Assembly: GCA_036936605.1 (NCBI GenBank) | Contig: JAUPFV010000004.1 | Coordinates: 138,765,473-138,829,472 of the forward strand | Source of the DNA: Limnanthes douglasii subsp. nivea | Taxonomy: Eukaryota; Streptophyta; Magnoliopsida; Brassicales; Limnanthaceae | Length of the DNA: 64,000 nt | Direction: 5' to 3' | Notes under the pieces: model-generated | The model's input: only the letters and a program-made list of their open reading frames with translations | Told to the model about the DNA's origin: nothing | The model's database searches: none | Program-made: the position numbers and the translations under genes | Shown: positions 30,339 through 41,442 of the stretch, in pieces | Layout: every line of letters begins with the position of its first letter | Numbering within the stretch: the first letter of the stretch is position 1

Positions 30339-33297
30339 TTAAGGAAGAGCCTTTGAGGATGGCTCACCCTCATTTGTTTTCTTGCCCTTGATGTCGCTTT
30401 TTTCCTCAATGACCTTCTTGCCTTTGGGGTCAACCTCTTCCTCTCCCGGACTCTCTCCGGTTTCCTCTTCATCACCAGACGAGGATATATCAGTGTACCC
30501 TTCATCAACCATGGTCCAGTAGGGGAGGTCATCGTCATCCACATAACGCCATAAGTCCCCTAGTCTCCTCTTCGGGAACTTCTCATGAAACAGGAGGACC
30601 ATGTCAGACTTTACTTTCTCAATCATTAATTCTTCACTCCGTATCATCTCCCTGGCATAAGCGTTGATTTTGGCCTTGATCATGGCCTCTTGATCCTTCA
30701 CCAAAGCAGCTTTCTCCTCAACAGCCTGAGTCACTGCATTCTCTAAAGCAAGTTTGTCAGTGGTCAGGTTGGTGACAATCTTCTCCTTTGCTGCAGTTTC
30801 TCCCCTTGAGGCTGTCAAGTCCTTCTCCAATCCAGATAGCTTAGCCCGGAGATCTTTTACGGTCTCTTCTAAAGAAGCAACTTTTGTGTTGCTTTTCTCT
30901 TGATTCTCCTTCAGCTGTTCGTTCGACTCCTTAAGCAAGTCAACCTTAGTAGTGGCAGTCCTGAGGTCATCGGACAGTTTCTCCTTCTCAGACTTAAGCT
31001 CTTTGATGGTTTCTGCCTGACTCCGGACTTGCCTTTCCAGGGTGAGTACTGGTTGTACGTTGCTAAGGAGGGAATGAGCTATAACATCCCTCTCGCTGGA
31101 GACCAAGAAAGTTTTACCATTGAAGTTTACTGTGTTGGAACTACTGGGAGGAACATATGGCCCTGCAAACTCATCTCTTGATAGGCCAAGGAAGTAATCA
31201 CCTAGGGGGCCCAGACCGGTGACGTCCACTTCATCCATATTAATCTCTCCCCTATCAACTTCATCAGTGTGAAATTCCATTGGAATCCCTTCATTAAGAT
31301 TCCTTGGGATCTCTTCGGCTAAGGTTGGATCAGTTGGGAAAGTGGGCTCCGGGTCCCGGAGAGCAAGCTCCTCTCCTTGGGAAATCTTCTTCTTTTTGGC
31401 CTTCTTATCAGCACTGTCACTCGCTTGTTTACGAGTCCGTTTAGAAGCCCTTGTGGGTTTTGGGGACTTCGCTCTTTGTTTCTCGCTCTCCTGTTCTACC
31501 ACTTGTAGAAGGTTCGCATCGACTTGAGCCTGAGCTGGCATCTCTGAGCCTGTTGGGACCTCTTTCTCAGCATCCTCTACTGCTTTCCTGCTCTTCTTCT
31601 TGCCCTTCATTTTACTTGGGGCTTTGGCCCGGGCAGGAAGGAAGAGAGTCCCATCCAACTCCTGAGACCTTCTCAAAACTACATCCTCATCAGGTGGGGT
31701 GGAGAACTCCTCCCAGGATAGATCCCTCCGACCTGTGGTGTTCCACAGATGGGATCTCGCTAAGTTCCCAGGAGTAAAAGCTTTGTGAAACCGGTTCTCC
31801 CAGTTCTCTGCGGCCCATGCGTTTATCTTGCCACAGGTGACCTGTCCGGCTTTTAGGTAGTCTCCGAATTCCTTTGGCAGTTCTGATAAAACAAGAAAGT
31901 AGCTGATTAGCTTAAATTTAATAAAAAGAGAAATTCAAACAGAAGCTTAAGGTAAAACTTACGATCGCTCCTCCATCTACTTCGAAGAAGGCTAGGATTC
32001 TCCCCGGTCTTGATTTTCTTGCCATTCTCCCATGAGCCACTTACAAACAAGAACTGGCTCCTCCATTTACTCTCCGATTCCAGGAGATCATCGACAGCTT
32101 TCAGATCGTTCCCCATGTTAAAGTGATAAAAAGGGAACTGGTGGTGCTTGCACAGATTAGCCACAGCTGCAAACTCTTCCATGGGAAGAGGGATTCCGGA
32201 CAGCCTAGACGCCATAATGCATGACATCAAGGTGTACCAACCGTTGGGGCTTAACTGTGTTGGGCATAGCTTCACTAGGTGGAAATAGCGCACTATCTCT
32301 GGATCCAGTGGGAACCTAAGTCCCCAGTTGAATAGCTCCGTAAAGAAGACTATCTCGTTTCTTTTGCAATCCATCGGGGTCTCCGGATCGATGGGGATTC
32401 GAATTTTGACATTCTCAGGGATCCCCCACTTAGTGCGAAACCGTCCCAAATCCTTAGTATGAATAAACGCATACTTAGTCTTTAACAGAGATAAAAGATA
32501 CTTGAACTCTACCTTTTTTGGAAGCAGGGCCCTACTCTCCCTTCGAGGCTCTCCGGCAGATCCGGACGCCTCAGATACAAGTCTTCTTTGCCCTTCTTGG
32601 CAACAACTAATGCAGTTTCAGCTTGTCCGGAAGACTCGGACTCAAACCTAACCTCTTCAGTAGAGTCTTCTATCCTCTCTTCCATTATTGTTGGGGGAGC
32701 TTCTGCAGAAACAGCCCGGGGAGGGATGAAGCTTGGCACAGCTGATCCTCCGGACTGTTGGCTTTTTGTGTGTTTTTGAATTCTTACCTCAGTTTGAGTT
32801 TCTGAGGTCGAAGTTTCCTTGGGAGGTAATGGACTGCTAGCCTCCGGACCAATCGGCCTTTCCCTAAGAGTCCTAACAGTTGCCCCAGACCCTGAATCGC
32901 TGGTATTTTTCGAAGAAAGACCCTTAACCAATCTACTTGGTCTTTTCATGATTAGTTTGTCTGGAGAATGATCAGAGTCGGACCCCATAGCAATGAAAGT
33001 AGATTTCTTCCTGACACTTGTGACAACGACCCCCGGTTCGACAATGGGGATTGACTCTTGGACTGATGAGCCAGATACTATGGGGGAGAGTGTTGATTGA
33101 AAGAGTTTCCTAGGTTTCGTACCTTTCGAAGAAGACGAACCTCTATCAGACTCTTCGATTGAAGGGGCTGGTTTCTCGACAGGCGACTCTGGAAGTCCTG
33201 CTGCAAGCCTTTTTTCTTTTTCAACCCTTTGGGCTTTCTCTAGTTCTGAAAGATTAAGCCAGCCACCCTTGATTAGAGCTGTTCTTGCTGTGAACAT
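30339..33297 (-). CDS. Element B antisense spliced gene: PF04195-like region plus coiled coil (one slip)
   Basis: Exon 1 starts at the ATG 33297 (MFTARTALIKGGWLNLSELE), conserved in A. It encodes a Ser/Pro/acid-rich region, then the PF04195-like part (NEIVFFTELFNWGLRFPLDP, TQLSPNGWYTLMSCIMASRL). The donor is GTAAGT at 31962-31957 and the acceptor CAG ends at 31883, so the intron is 31883-31962 (80 nt). Exon 2 (31882-30339) reads LPKEFGDYLKAGQVTCGKIN, a basic NLS-like stretch (KKAKKKK), a heptad coiled coil of about 140 residues, MVLLFHEKFPKRRLGDLWRY and an acidic tail. One extra base in an A-run near 32510-32520 shifts exon 1 relative to A. PF04195 is annotated as gypsy-associated; function unknown. 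Confidence 0.75.
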
Positions 33298-33388
33298 AAA
33301 ACAACTAAGGGAAGTTTGAAGTTTTAGAGAGATGAAGTTTTGAGTGAAATGGCAAAGTGAAAGTGAAAATGAGACTGTGAAAGACAAA

Positions 33389-33580
33389 TGGAATTTATAG
33401 TAAATGTAAAAAAGAGGGTTTGATTCCTAGGAGAATCCGAAAAGTTGGGCAATGATTAAAAAACGGCGCTGACGTCATCAAAAGCATTTAAAGAGGTAAC
33501 GTATTCGAGATAGTGGTACAACTTTCAAGGTGAAAAAACGGCTGAAGTAACCAACCAGAGAGTGACACGTGTCCCACTAA
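33389..33580 (-). promoter_or_regulatory. Antisense promoter region of element B: TATA, TGACGTCA and G-box
   Basis: On the minus strand a TATA box (CTATAAATTC) lies at 33400-33391, about 95 bp before the ATG. TGACGTCA (bZIP/as-1 type) is at 33470-33477 and GACACGTGTC (G-box) at 33564-33573. The G-box plus flank GACACGTGTCCCAC also occurs in A at 34391-34404. Confidence 0.6.
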
Positions 33581-33714
33581 CTCTGACAAGAACCGTTTAG
33601 AATTCGTAACGATTGGGCTGTCCGGGCCTGTCCTCAACTCTCTTCGAATTAGAAGACCACTTACTAAGTCGGACTGTTTTTCAGTTCTTTAACAAGGACA
33701 CTTGTTCTAATATC

Positions 33715-33725
33715 TAAAAAAGGGG
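33715..33725 (+). other. Element B polypurine tract
   Basis: AAAAAAAGGGG, four bases before the 3' LTR. Element A has AAAAAAGAGG at the same place (34578-34587). Confidence 0.8.
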
Positions 33726-33729
33726 CTCC

Positions 33730-34223
33730 TGATGAGTCCGAATTCGAAGTGCTCCCCGGAAGGGCAGTCCTAGGTAAAACTCCCCGTAAAATTCGGACAG
33801 ACTCCAAGCATATTAATTCAAACAGGACTTTTTCACCGGACAGATAAATTCGAACACTATAAACCTAAGGCAGTTCGACCTATGACTAAAGTACTAAAAA
33901 ACCTAAACACTATCTGACTAAGCTACCTGCACATCTGCTTAAAACTTGTGGGTCTTTTAACATGACCCGGGTCCATTAAACTTGACCCGAAAGCCCATAA
34001 GGGCCCAAATTTCACACTATAAATATCCAACCACCAGCATTAACTAGGGGAAAGAAAAATTAACTGCTGCCAGGCTGCTTAATTCTCTCTCCACCCTTAA
34101 AACACCCTGAAACACTTTAAAACACCTTTAAACACCACCATACCACTGTGAAACACCCTTACACCGTCTTAATACTCCACTTGAAATTACCAGCCTACCC
34201 TCAGGCTACTTTTATCCTCACCA
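33730..34223 (+). repeat. Element B 3' LTR (494 bp)
   Basis: Identical in length to the 5' LTR with four substitutions, ending CTCACCA and followed by the TSD copy TATAT. Confidence 0.96.
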
Positions 34224-34228
34224 TATAT

Positions 34229-34591
34229 AACAGTAAAAAAGTAATTGTTACCTTGGATAAGTTGAAGAGGGTTTTGCAATGATTAAAGGTTGCGCAAACG
34301 CGTGAAAAATCAAAGGCCTAGGTAACTTTCTAGACTTAGTGGGCGCGCCGGTCTAGGAAAAATAACGGCTGGTAGGTCGAACCAAACATCGACACGTGTC
34401 CCACGTTCTAAGAAGAAAAATCTTAGAATTTTGGAAAGAAAGACCAGTTCTGACAAATTTCGAACTGAATTGATGTTAAAAGCAAACTGCATGATATGAA
34501 CCGCAGAGTCAGGTCGGATAAAGTTGAGACTGTCTTAATGAGTTTTTTAGCCATACCAAAGACATTTGGCAAGGCCTAAAAAAGAGGCTGC
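34229..34591 (-). promoter_or_regulatory. Separated promoter of the element A antisense gene
   Basis: This is the stretch of A between its antisense start and its 3' LTR, cut off from the gene by element B. It keeps the G-box (GACACGTGTC at 34391-34400), the CCCACG flank and the AAAAAAGAGG polypurine tract (34578-34587). Aligned to B, the break falls where B has the antisense TATA box. Confidence 0.65.
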
Positions 34592-34956
34592 TGATGAGTT
34601 CGCAATATTCAGACACAACCCACTGCATAATCCAGACAGGGGTAATTTGGACAATGACATGCCACTAAATAATCCGAACACGACAAAAGTAAAACACCTT
34701 TTGACTAAGCTATTTGCTAATCTACTTAAAATATTAATTGGTCCTTAAACTCGACTCGATTTCATAACTTGACCCGTAAGCCCATGGCTCCTTAATTAAG
34801 AGTATAAATACTCCAACTACTCTCATTAATGAGGGTAATGAACATTTAATACAACCAGACTACTCAATCATCTCACTACTTTATACACCAAACACTTAAT
34901 ACTCAAAAAACTTCACAAAACACTTTACAAAATTACCCCCAGCCTAAAATAAACCA
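34592..34956 (+). repeat. Element A 3' LTR (about 365 bp)
   Basis: Starts TGATGAGTTCGC after the PPT and follows the element C LTR through AGAGTATAAATACTCC, ATTAATGAGGGTAATGAACATTTAATACAACCAG and the CAAAATTACCCC end. It is closer to C than to the LTR of B. The end at AAACCA is set by analogy with B. Confidence 0.85.
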
Positions 34957-37690
34957 AACTAGGTTCTACTAATGGATTGAGACAAAGAGGATCCCTTATC
35001 CCCAAGTATATTTATAATTGTGGAAGAATTTCTAATGAGAAGTTAAAATCTACTCCACGATACTGATTATAGTATAAGATTTAACAACTTTGGCTCTACC
35101 TGGATATCTTGCTTTGATCTTGCAGATGATATTATAATCTTCATCAATGGTGCCACCTCAAGTATCTGTAGCCTCAAAAATATCCCGAAGCAGTATCAAA
35201 CAGCTACCGGCCAGATCATTAATAAAGAAAAGTCTTCTTTCATCCTTTCTAAAAGAATTATGCCTTCTAGAATCATCTACCTCAAGTAAAATATTGGTTT
35301 TAATATGAAAAGTTTTCCCATCAAGTATTTTGTTATCAACAATAGAATCAAAGTGAATCCATTTTGAAGATCTTATCAATAAGCTCATGTAGAAAAATAC
35401 AGACTTGATCAAGATTATGTCTTCCTATGGTGGCAAGCTAACTCTAATTCAAATTATCCTCAATATCACTCCTTACTTCCACATGCTCAGTCTCACTATT
35501 CCTAAAGCAGATATATACATAACTTATATCATCTGTAGTAATTTCCTTTGGGGATCCACTACTGGCCACAAGGCTATACATTGGTCTAACTGGAAATTTA
35601 TTTGTCTTCCTTATGATGAAGAAGGTTTAAACATTAGAAACCTTGAAGAAATGCAGCTTGTCTACTCTTGCAAGCTATGTCTTAAATTCAGAGAAAAAAA
35701 TCCATTTGGGCTACCTATATACATAATAAATATACAAAAAATAAGCACCATATGCAAGTTAGCCCTAATCCTAACAGTTCTCTCACTTGGAAAAGACTTA
35801 TCAAGATAAGGCCTAATGCTGAAAAATATATATTTTGGCAGCTTGGTAAAGGTAATTCGGAGTTTTTGTTAGACAGTTGGTGTAGCCCTAGACCATTTAT
35901 TAACCTTAACATAGCTGAAAACAATTCCTCGTATAATCAAGATCTGGTAAAGAACTTTTATACTGATGGCTCTTGGAATACTAATAAGCTTAAGGATCTG
36001 ATTCTCTCCCTGATATCGACAAGGTCAAAATCTTATTCATCAAAGATAACATAGATGACAAGCCTCATTGGACTCTTTTTAAATATGGTACCTTTAATAC
36101 TAATACTACTTGGAAAAACATCTGAAACAAAGGCTAGACCTCTATCATCTACAAAAGACTATGGAATAACATTATTCCCAAGAAATATTGTTTCTTAGTT
36201 TGAAGACTTATACATCATTGGATTCCTATTGATGATATCATGCAACACAGCCATATCTTTCTAGCATCAAAATATCAACACTGTAAGTCCACTGAAACTC
36301 TCAACCATGTTTTTATTAATTGCGATCTAGCTTGGCAGGTCTGAAAACACTTTGGCAACCTTTTCAACCTCAAAATTGGCCACCATATGACAATGCATCA
36401 CATACTCACCTACTGGTTTGTATTCTCTCCTACTAAAATTCATTTACTAACTATTTTACCTCCAATCATCACTTGGAGTATCTGTAAAGCTAGAAACCAT
36501 ACAAAATTCAGCAATGGAAGTTATATTGTATTTAACATTATCTTTAACGTTAAAAGAACTCTAATAAGCTTAGACCAATCTGGTCTCCTAAAAAGAATCC
36601 ACTGGACTAACAATAATGATATTGTTTTTATCTTAGTTGTTTCACCAATTTCAACTCCCCTAAAAAGCTTATTACAACTAGTTGGACTCCCTCATCTGAA
36701 GGCAGACATAAGTAAAATACAGATGCTAGTTGCCTTCATAATAAAGAATTTACTGGAGGTGCTATTTTTATAAACAACAAAAAGATATATTTTTGCTGCC
36801 ATTGGCAGACCCTATGGAAAACAGACATCATCACTGCAAAACGTAGAGCTCTCCTTGACGGTTTAATTCTTTGTTTCAAAAATGAATATCTTAAATATCG
36901 ATATCGAAATAGATTCCATGATTCTATATGTGAAGCTTATCAACTGTAAATCCTCTTGGTTTCTATCTGCTATGTTAGATTGTTGCAGAAACCTAATAAC
37001 TTCTATTTCTATTATAAGTCACATTTACATGGAGAAGAACAGAGCTGCAGTCTGGCTAGCAAAGCAGACCTCAAAATGAAAAAGCTGGTTATTTCCCCTT
37101 AAAGTTATCACCCTTTTGGATTGCCTGGAGCTTGTTTCCATTAGAGATCTAGTCAACCCCTAAATTTTCAGTCATATATCTTTTTCTCCAATGCAATCAT
37201 TCGTTTATGATATTACAATTAATTTTTAGAATTTATCAAACCTTCTTTCTTGCAGAATACCAGATTATGACTTCATCTTTTTTCAGGTTTCCTGATTTCT
37301 CTCTTCAGATTATCTCTGTTCCTCTCTAGCTTGCATGTCTTTTCGCCTCCCAACAACTCCAAATCAATTCCCAGTTGGTTGTCTCTCCAAATTCTCCTCT
37401 CCAGACATCAATTCCAGTCATGTTCTTCTGTCATCGATTAAATCATTCTCCTCGTCTATTTCTGCTAAGCTTTTGCATCATCTCTTGCGCAAGATTGAAT
37501 CTCAAATCCCCAGTTTTTTTGGCTTTCTCTCATTTCTTGGTAGTCTTCTCGGCTCAAAGCTTATTGATCTTCCTCTTCAGGGGAATTTTTTTTCCACTCT
37601 TACTTTAAGAAAAAAACTTTTTTCCCTCCCTTATGGTTTAGATCCTTTTGGTTTTCTCTAAATACTCTTTACTTTAATAAAAAAAAATTA
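34957..37690 (+). pseudogene. LINE ORF2, C-terminal half: RT end, zf-RVT, RNase H
   Basis: Starts inside RT at NGLRQ-(slip)-EDPLSPS (34970-35005), then FDLADDIIIF keeps the ADD catalytic core (about 35133-35160). The thumb reads SYGGKLTLIQIILN and ICSNFLWGS (from 35405). A zf-RVT segment with HWIPIDDI and TLNHVFINCDLAW (about 36210-36345) and an RNase H part (36700-37079, DIEIDSMILYVK, ISHIYMEKNRAAVWLAKQT) follow. Stops and slips throughout. An A-rich tail at 37675-37690 may be the 3' end. The missing middle lies where the gypsy stack now sits, so this and 11448-12225 are probably one LINE. Confidence 0.75.
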
Positions 37691-40600
37691 AAATAAATAA
37701 ATAATAATATCACATTTAAATTTTGTTTTTATTGAATTTATAAATGTTTTGAGAAAATGTGAATTTTGATCTCGTATATCAAAAAAAAAACAAAAAAACA
37801 CAAAAATAAACATAAATGTTTTATCTATTATCATTAAAAAAATAATTAATTAAATGAGATACCATCTTGAGTTGAGTTAGAATTAGAATTAAAATTAATA
37901 AATAAATATAAAAATCAGTTATAATATTTATATAATATTTTTGTAGAACTTTTGTTCGGATACTTAATTAACATTTAGATCGGGTTCGATCTAAAAAGAA
38001 TCGGTTTACCCCAGTTTCAGTCGGTGATGTTGAAGAGTTATTAGATTTTTAACATGATATCTCTGTAAAAAGTAATTTTAATGTGACCGATTTACTTTCT
38101 TTACAATATTCTGATTCATATATTTTTACGCAACTTTAAGAATTGAAAAGTATTTTCGTTTTTTATTCTTTTAAATTTGTTGTTAGTAAAATATTATAAT
38201 CAGAATGACTTGGTATTATAGTAATTAACAATTTAAGCACGCAAAGGACTGCATCAAAAAGAAAAGCAAGAGACACTTGTTGTCTCCTGATTACTTTAAA
38301 CTAGTTCTTATCTTAAAGTACAATAGCTAGAGAATCTACTTTATCACTTGATTAATCTTTAATCTAGTGATTAGCTTTTTCATTAACGTGCTTTTAATGG
38401 TTACCTTTCTCGAGAAGCAAAATCCAGTCAACATTGTTTGACTTGTACAACAAAAAAAATTCCACATCATAAATTTTGTTTCTAAGCATATCTGATAAAT
38501 ATTTTAAATGCTATTAATCAGATTTATAATTATTGAAATTATAAACTACACAAACTTACATGAAAACTGCGTAATTATACTACCTATAACAATAAACTGA
38601 TAAAATGATTGAATTCGTTTAAAGAAATATCAGTTATCTATTGTCAATAATTATAATAAACAAAACCATTTACGTCTGTTTGAGCCTCCCAAACAAATGT
38701 TATATTTCAAATTATACCCTAGAATTTATAATTTGTATTAATACGAGTTTTATAATCGATACTTAACAAACAGAAAATAAATAATTTATGTAGTTTACAT
38801 TTATAATTCTATGAAAATTCGTTAAAAAAATACTACATAATATATTTAATTTAATATTTTTTAAAATTAAATAAATTAAAATATATAAATTTTTAAATAT
38901 TTTTCAAAACATAATATTTTAAAATATATATTAAACAGAACCGTTCATATTTTGTATTCATATCTAACCTTTCTTACTAAATATCTAACCTGTCTTACCG
39001 GTTCATTTTTATCCACGGATAGTTCATATTTTTTAAAATTTTACTCCTGTCTGACACGGTACGTTCACATTCTGCATTTTCGTTTTATATTTGGTTTTCC
39101 ACTATTTTACTAATAATATATTTAAAATTTTAATATATATGATTGATAAAAAAATTGAAAAACTAAATATAAAAAAAGAAAAAATTATTTGAATGGTCGT
39201 GTGGCAATTTTAAACAAATGTAATTTATTTATTTTCAGCACAAATTACGGGGTACAATCTTGGACACAAATGTACGATCAGGTGCGGATCTAATATGGGG
39301 CAAAGAGAGGGGGGGAGGGCCTTACCCCAAGGTAGATTAGTAGAAGAAAAAAAAATCGATTTTTTTTAAAAAAAAACCACGGTAAAAAAGTTCGACCAAA
39401 AAACAAACGGTGTCGGTTTTTGTTGAGCTTTGGACAACATGTTTGAAACATTTAAATGTTTCAATATGACCGGTTAGATTCTGATTTGGTGGTACGGTTT
39501 GGGAGAAATCACCGTTGGAATAATAGAATAAGTTTTATATAATTTTTCATTTTCTTTCTCTTTTTTTGTTAGTTTATTATATTTAAAACTATGGAGACTC
39601 TCATATAAGTCCCAATATTAGTTCAAAATCAACATTTGATACCAAATAAGTTAATTATCCAAATTTGGTACCAATCATCTACCAAAATACTATAATACCA
39701 TTCTTTGTAATATTATCAAGTAACTTCTAACAAAAAATAAGTTTTCTTCGTTTTTGTCCTTTTTTTTATAAAGTATGTATCTTTTAATTTATAATTCAAA
39801 AAATAAAACCAAAACCACCGTTGTATTTATATTTACGAGATGAATCAAACAAGTGGTCTATATGATATGTTTCAAAAAGAATTAAAACTACTAAAACAAA
39901 TAAGTTAAAACTACAATTTTAATTCTTTTAATAATACTAATTAACCATTTTACTTTTTTAAAAACTGCTAATTAGCAGTTTTAATTTTCTTAGTACTGTT
40001 AATTTAGTATTACAAAATTTAATACTGTTAATTAATACAATAAATCCTTTCACCCTATATTTCGGGTTTGGTAGGCATGTAAAGTTCATTTTGTTTTAAT
40101 TTTGCCCAAAACAAACCTTCCCAGTTCCACTAGGATTGATTTTTTTTTTGACATAAAAGACTTGTAGTATTTTAATATCTGTAACCGTTCGGATAATGCA
40201 TACTAATTGTTTTAACAATATTTGGTAATAGTGCAAAACGAAATCCTAACGAAGTAACTTCATAAGCTTACAACTCGACACAATTTTGGTACTGGTATTT
40301 GTTTTACCATGTGTTTTTGCTTGGTTCAGTTTTATATTCTAGTACTCCTATTATTAGAATTGATGTTCAATGTTCGCATCATTCCAGATGTGGGAGCCCT
40401 TTTTCTGTGACTTGAGATGTAGTTGGGTTACTTTATGAATGCGGCCTAGTTTAAGTAATTTTAGGGGCCTTGTGAATAAGTCAGGCTTAGTTGGTATAAA
40501 GCTTGTGCAGTAAAACCTACTGTTATTCAGAGGAGAACTTAGGATATGTTAGAAATAAAGGTGAAAATTAATAACAACGCATAAAATCCTCTTTCTTTTA
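37691..40600. other. AT-rich intergenic stretch
   Basis: No protein, RNA gene or transposon end could be recognised. The GC-richer block near 39240-39340 (a GGGGGGAGGG run) is isolated. MITE-type elements cannot be excluded by reading alone. Confidence 0.5.
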
Positions 40601-40617
40601 TTTTAGTATAGAGGTTT

Positions 40618-40845
40618 TCAGCCTTCAACAAAATCATATCCAACTAGTGAATATGTAAAATCCTTATTTTGTTTCTTGATTATCTTCTCTATCTTGGAAT
40701 ATGGATCCGGATCCGAAAGCAAATAGGGTTTTAACGAATTCAGCAAATCGGCAAAAACCACCGTCTTCTTATAGAATTCGGGTTCATCCACCGGTACCAA
40801 GACAACCACCATCTTCCTAAATTCCCTAACCGCTATCTGCACCAT
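40618..40845 (-). CDS. Hypothetical small protein (75 aa), unrecognised
   Basis: ATG at 40845 to a stop at 40618-40620 on the minus strand. The protein starts MVQIAVREFRKMVVVLVPVD and ends SKIEKIIKKQNKDFTYSLVG plus a short tail. It is more GC-rich than the surroundings and has no signal peptide, membrane segment or motif that I know. It could be a small host gene, one exon of a larger gene, or a transposon-derived remnant. Nothing in the flanks helps. Confidence 0.3.
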   Translation of the reverse strand: MVQIAVREFRKMVVVLVPVDEPEFYKKTVVFADLLNSLKPYLLSDPDPYSKIEKIIKKQNKDFTYSLVGYDFVEG

Positions 40846-41103
40846 TACTAGCGTTTAGAACTTAAAATTACAGAGGTGTGGTTGACAAATAAAACAGTTG
40901 CGAGTTGTAGTGGTTGAAGAAGACGACCTAAATTTAGAATTAGGTTAGTAAATAAGTAAGGGTAATTTTGGTATTTTAAAATAATTTGGTACCTAAATGA
41001 CTTAAAAATATTTTGATAAGCTATATTAGGAAATAACAATCTCACACTTGACCAAAAATGGATTAAAAAAAATTGGCATGATAATGGAAATAACCCTCAA
41101 AAC

Positions 41104-41424
41104 TGTTGGTGGGTTGTAGATATTTATTATATTGAATTGGATATACTTGTACCTCAATTTATCATAATAATAGAAATATTTTTGTGGACTCTTTATAAAT
41201 CTCGTGGTTTTTTAATCTTCACATCGAATACATTTTTCCATATAAAAATTTTATGTCTTGATTTATTTTATCGTTGAATATTTTTCTGTGATTAGGTTTA
41301 TGATTTTATTTGGTTAATAAATTGACGAATCGCTATTGTTGAATCGGGTTTCTTGTTTATTTGGTTGGTTGTCTTGAAGTTGATCTTGTGAGTGGTTGAT
41401 ATACTACTATTTTGATCCAATAGT
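41104..41424 (+). repeat. Old copia-type LTR remnant
   Basis: Begins TGTTGGTGGGTTG and contains TTTGTGGACTCTTTATAAATCTCGTGG-like sequence, a layout seen in Tork-type copia LTRs. It ends next to a PBS. The 3' partner was not found and no internal protein follows. Boundaries are approximate. Confidence 0.45.
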
Positions 41425-41442
41425 TGGTATCAAAGCTCCATA
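41425..41442 (+). other. Copia-type primer-binding site remnant
   Basis: TGGTATCAAAGCTCCATA differs from the tRNA-Met PBS core TGGTATCAGAGC at one position and follows the LTR remnant directly. Confidence 0.55.

Larger units (their letters stand above)
23680..34223 (+). mobile_element. Tat-lineage gypsy element B, complete, 10544 bp
   Basis: Two 494-bp LTRs (TGATGAGTCC...ATCCTCACCA) and a 5-bp TSD TATAT (23675-23679 and 34224-34228) bound the element. Internal order is PBS, gag, protease, RT, RNase H, aRNH, integrase, a convergent antisense gene, PPT and LTR. The LTRs differ at 4 positions by eye (0.8%), so insertion is recent, perhaps a few hundred thousand years under commonly used plant rates. 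Gag-pol is one frame of 1877 codons with three stops and no slip. It sits inside element A. Confidence 0.97.
14791..34956 (+). mobile_element. Tat-lineage gypsy element A, 5'-truncated, containing nested insertions
   Basis: Element A begins inside gag at 14791 (AGTTCTAAGAAGACTCATCG matches B at about 24482 with few changes) and runs through pol, the antisense gene and the 3' LTR ending at 34956. Two insertions interrupt it: a solo LTR (19466-19791) and complete element B (23680-34223). Its own 5' LTR and the first third of gag are missing at an abrupt junction with the CRM fragment. Many stops and slips show it is much older than B. Confidence 0.9.

Noticed and set aside
37335..37661. 108-codon plus-strand protein (MSFRLPTTPNQFPVG...)
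   Set aside because: It lies in the 3' part of the LINE, has no known domain and is Ser/Phe/Leu-rich as expected from CT-rich UTR sequence.
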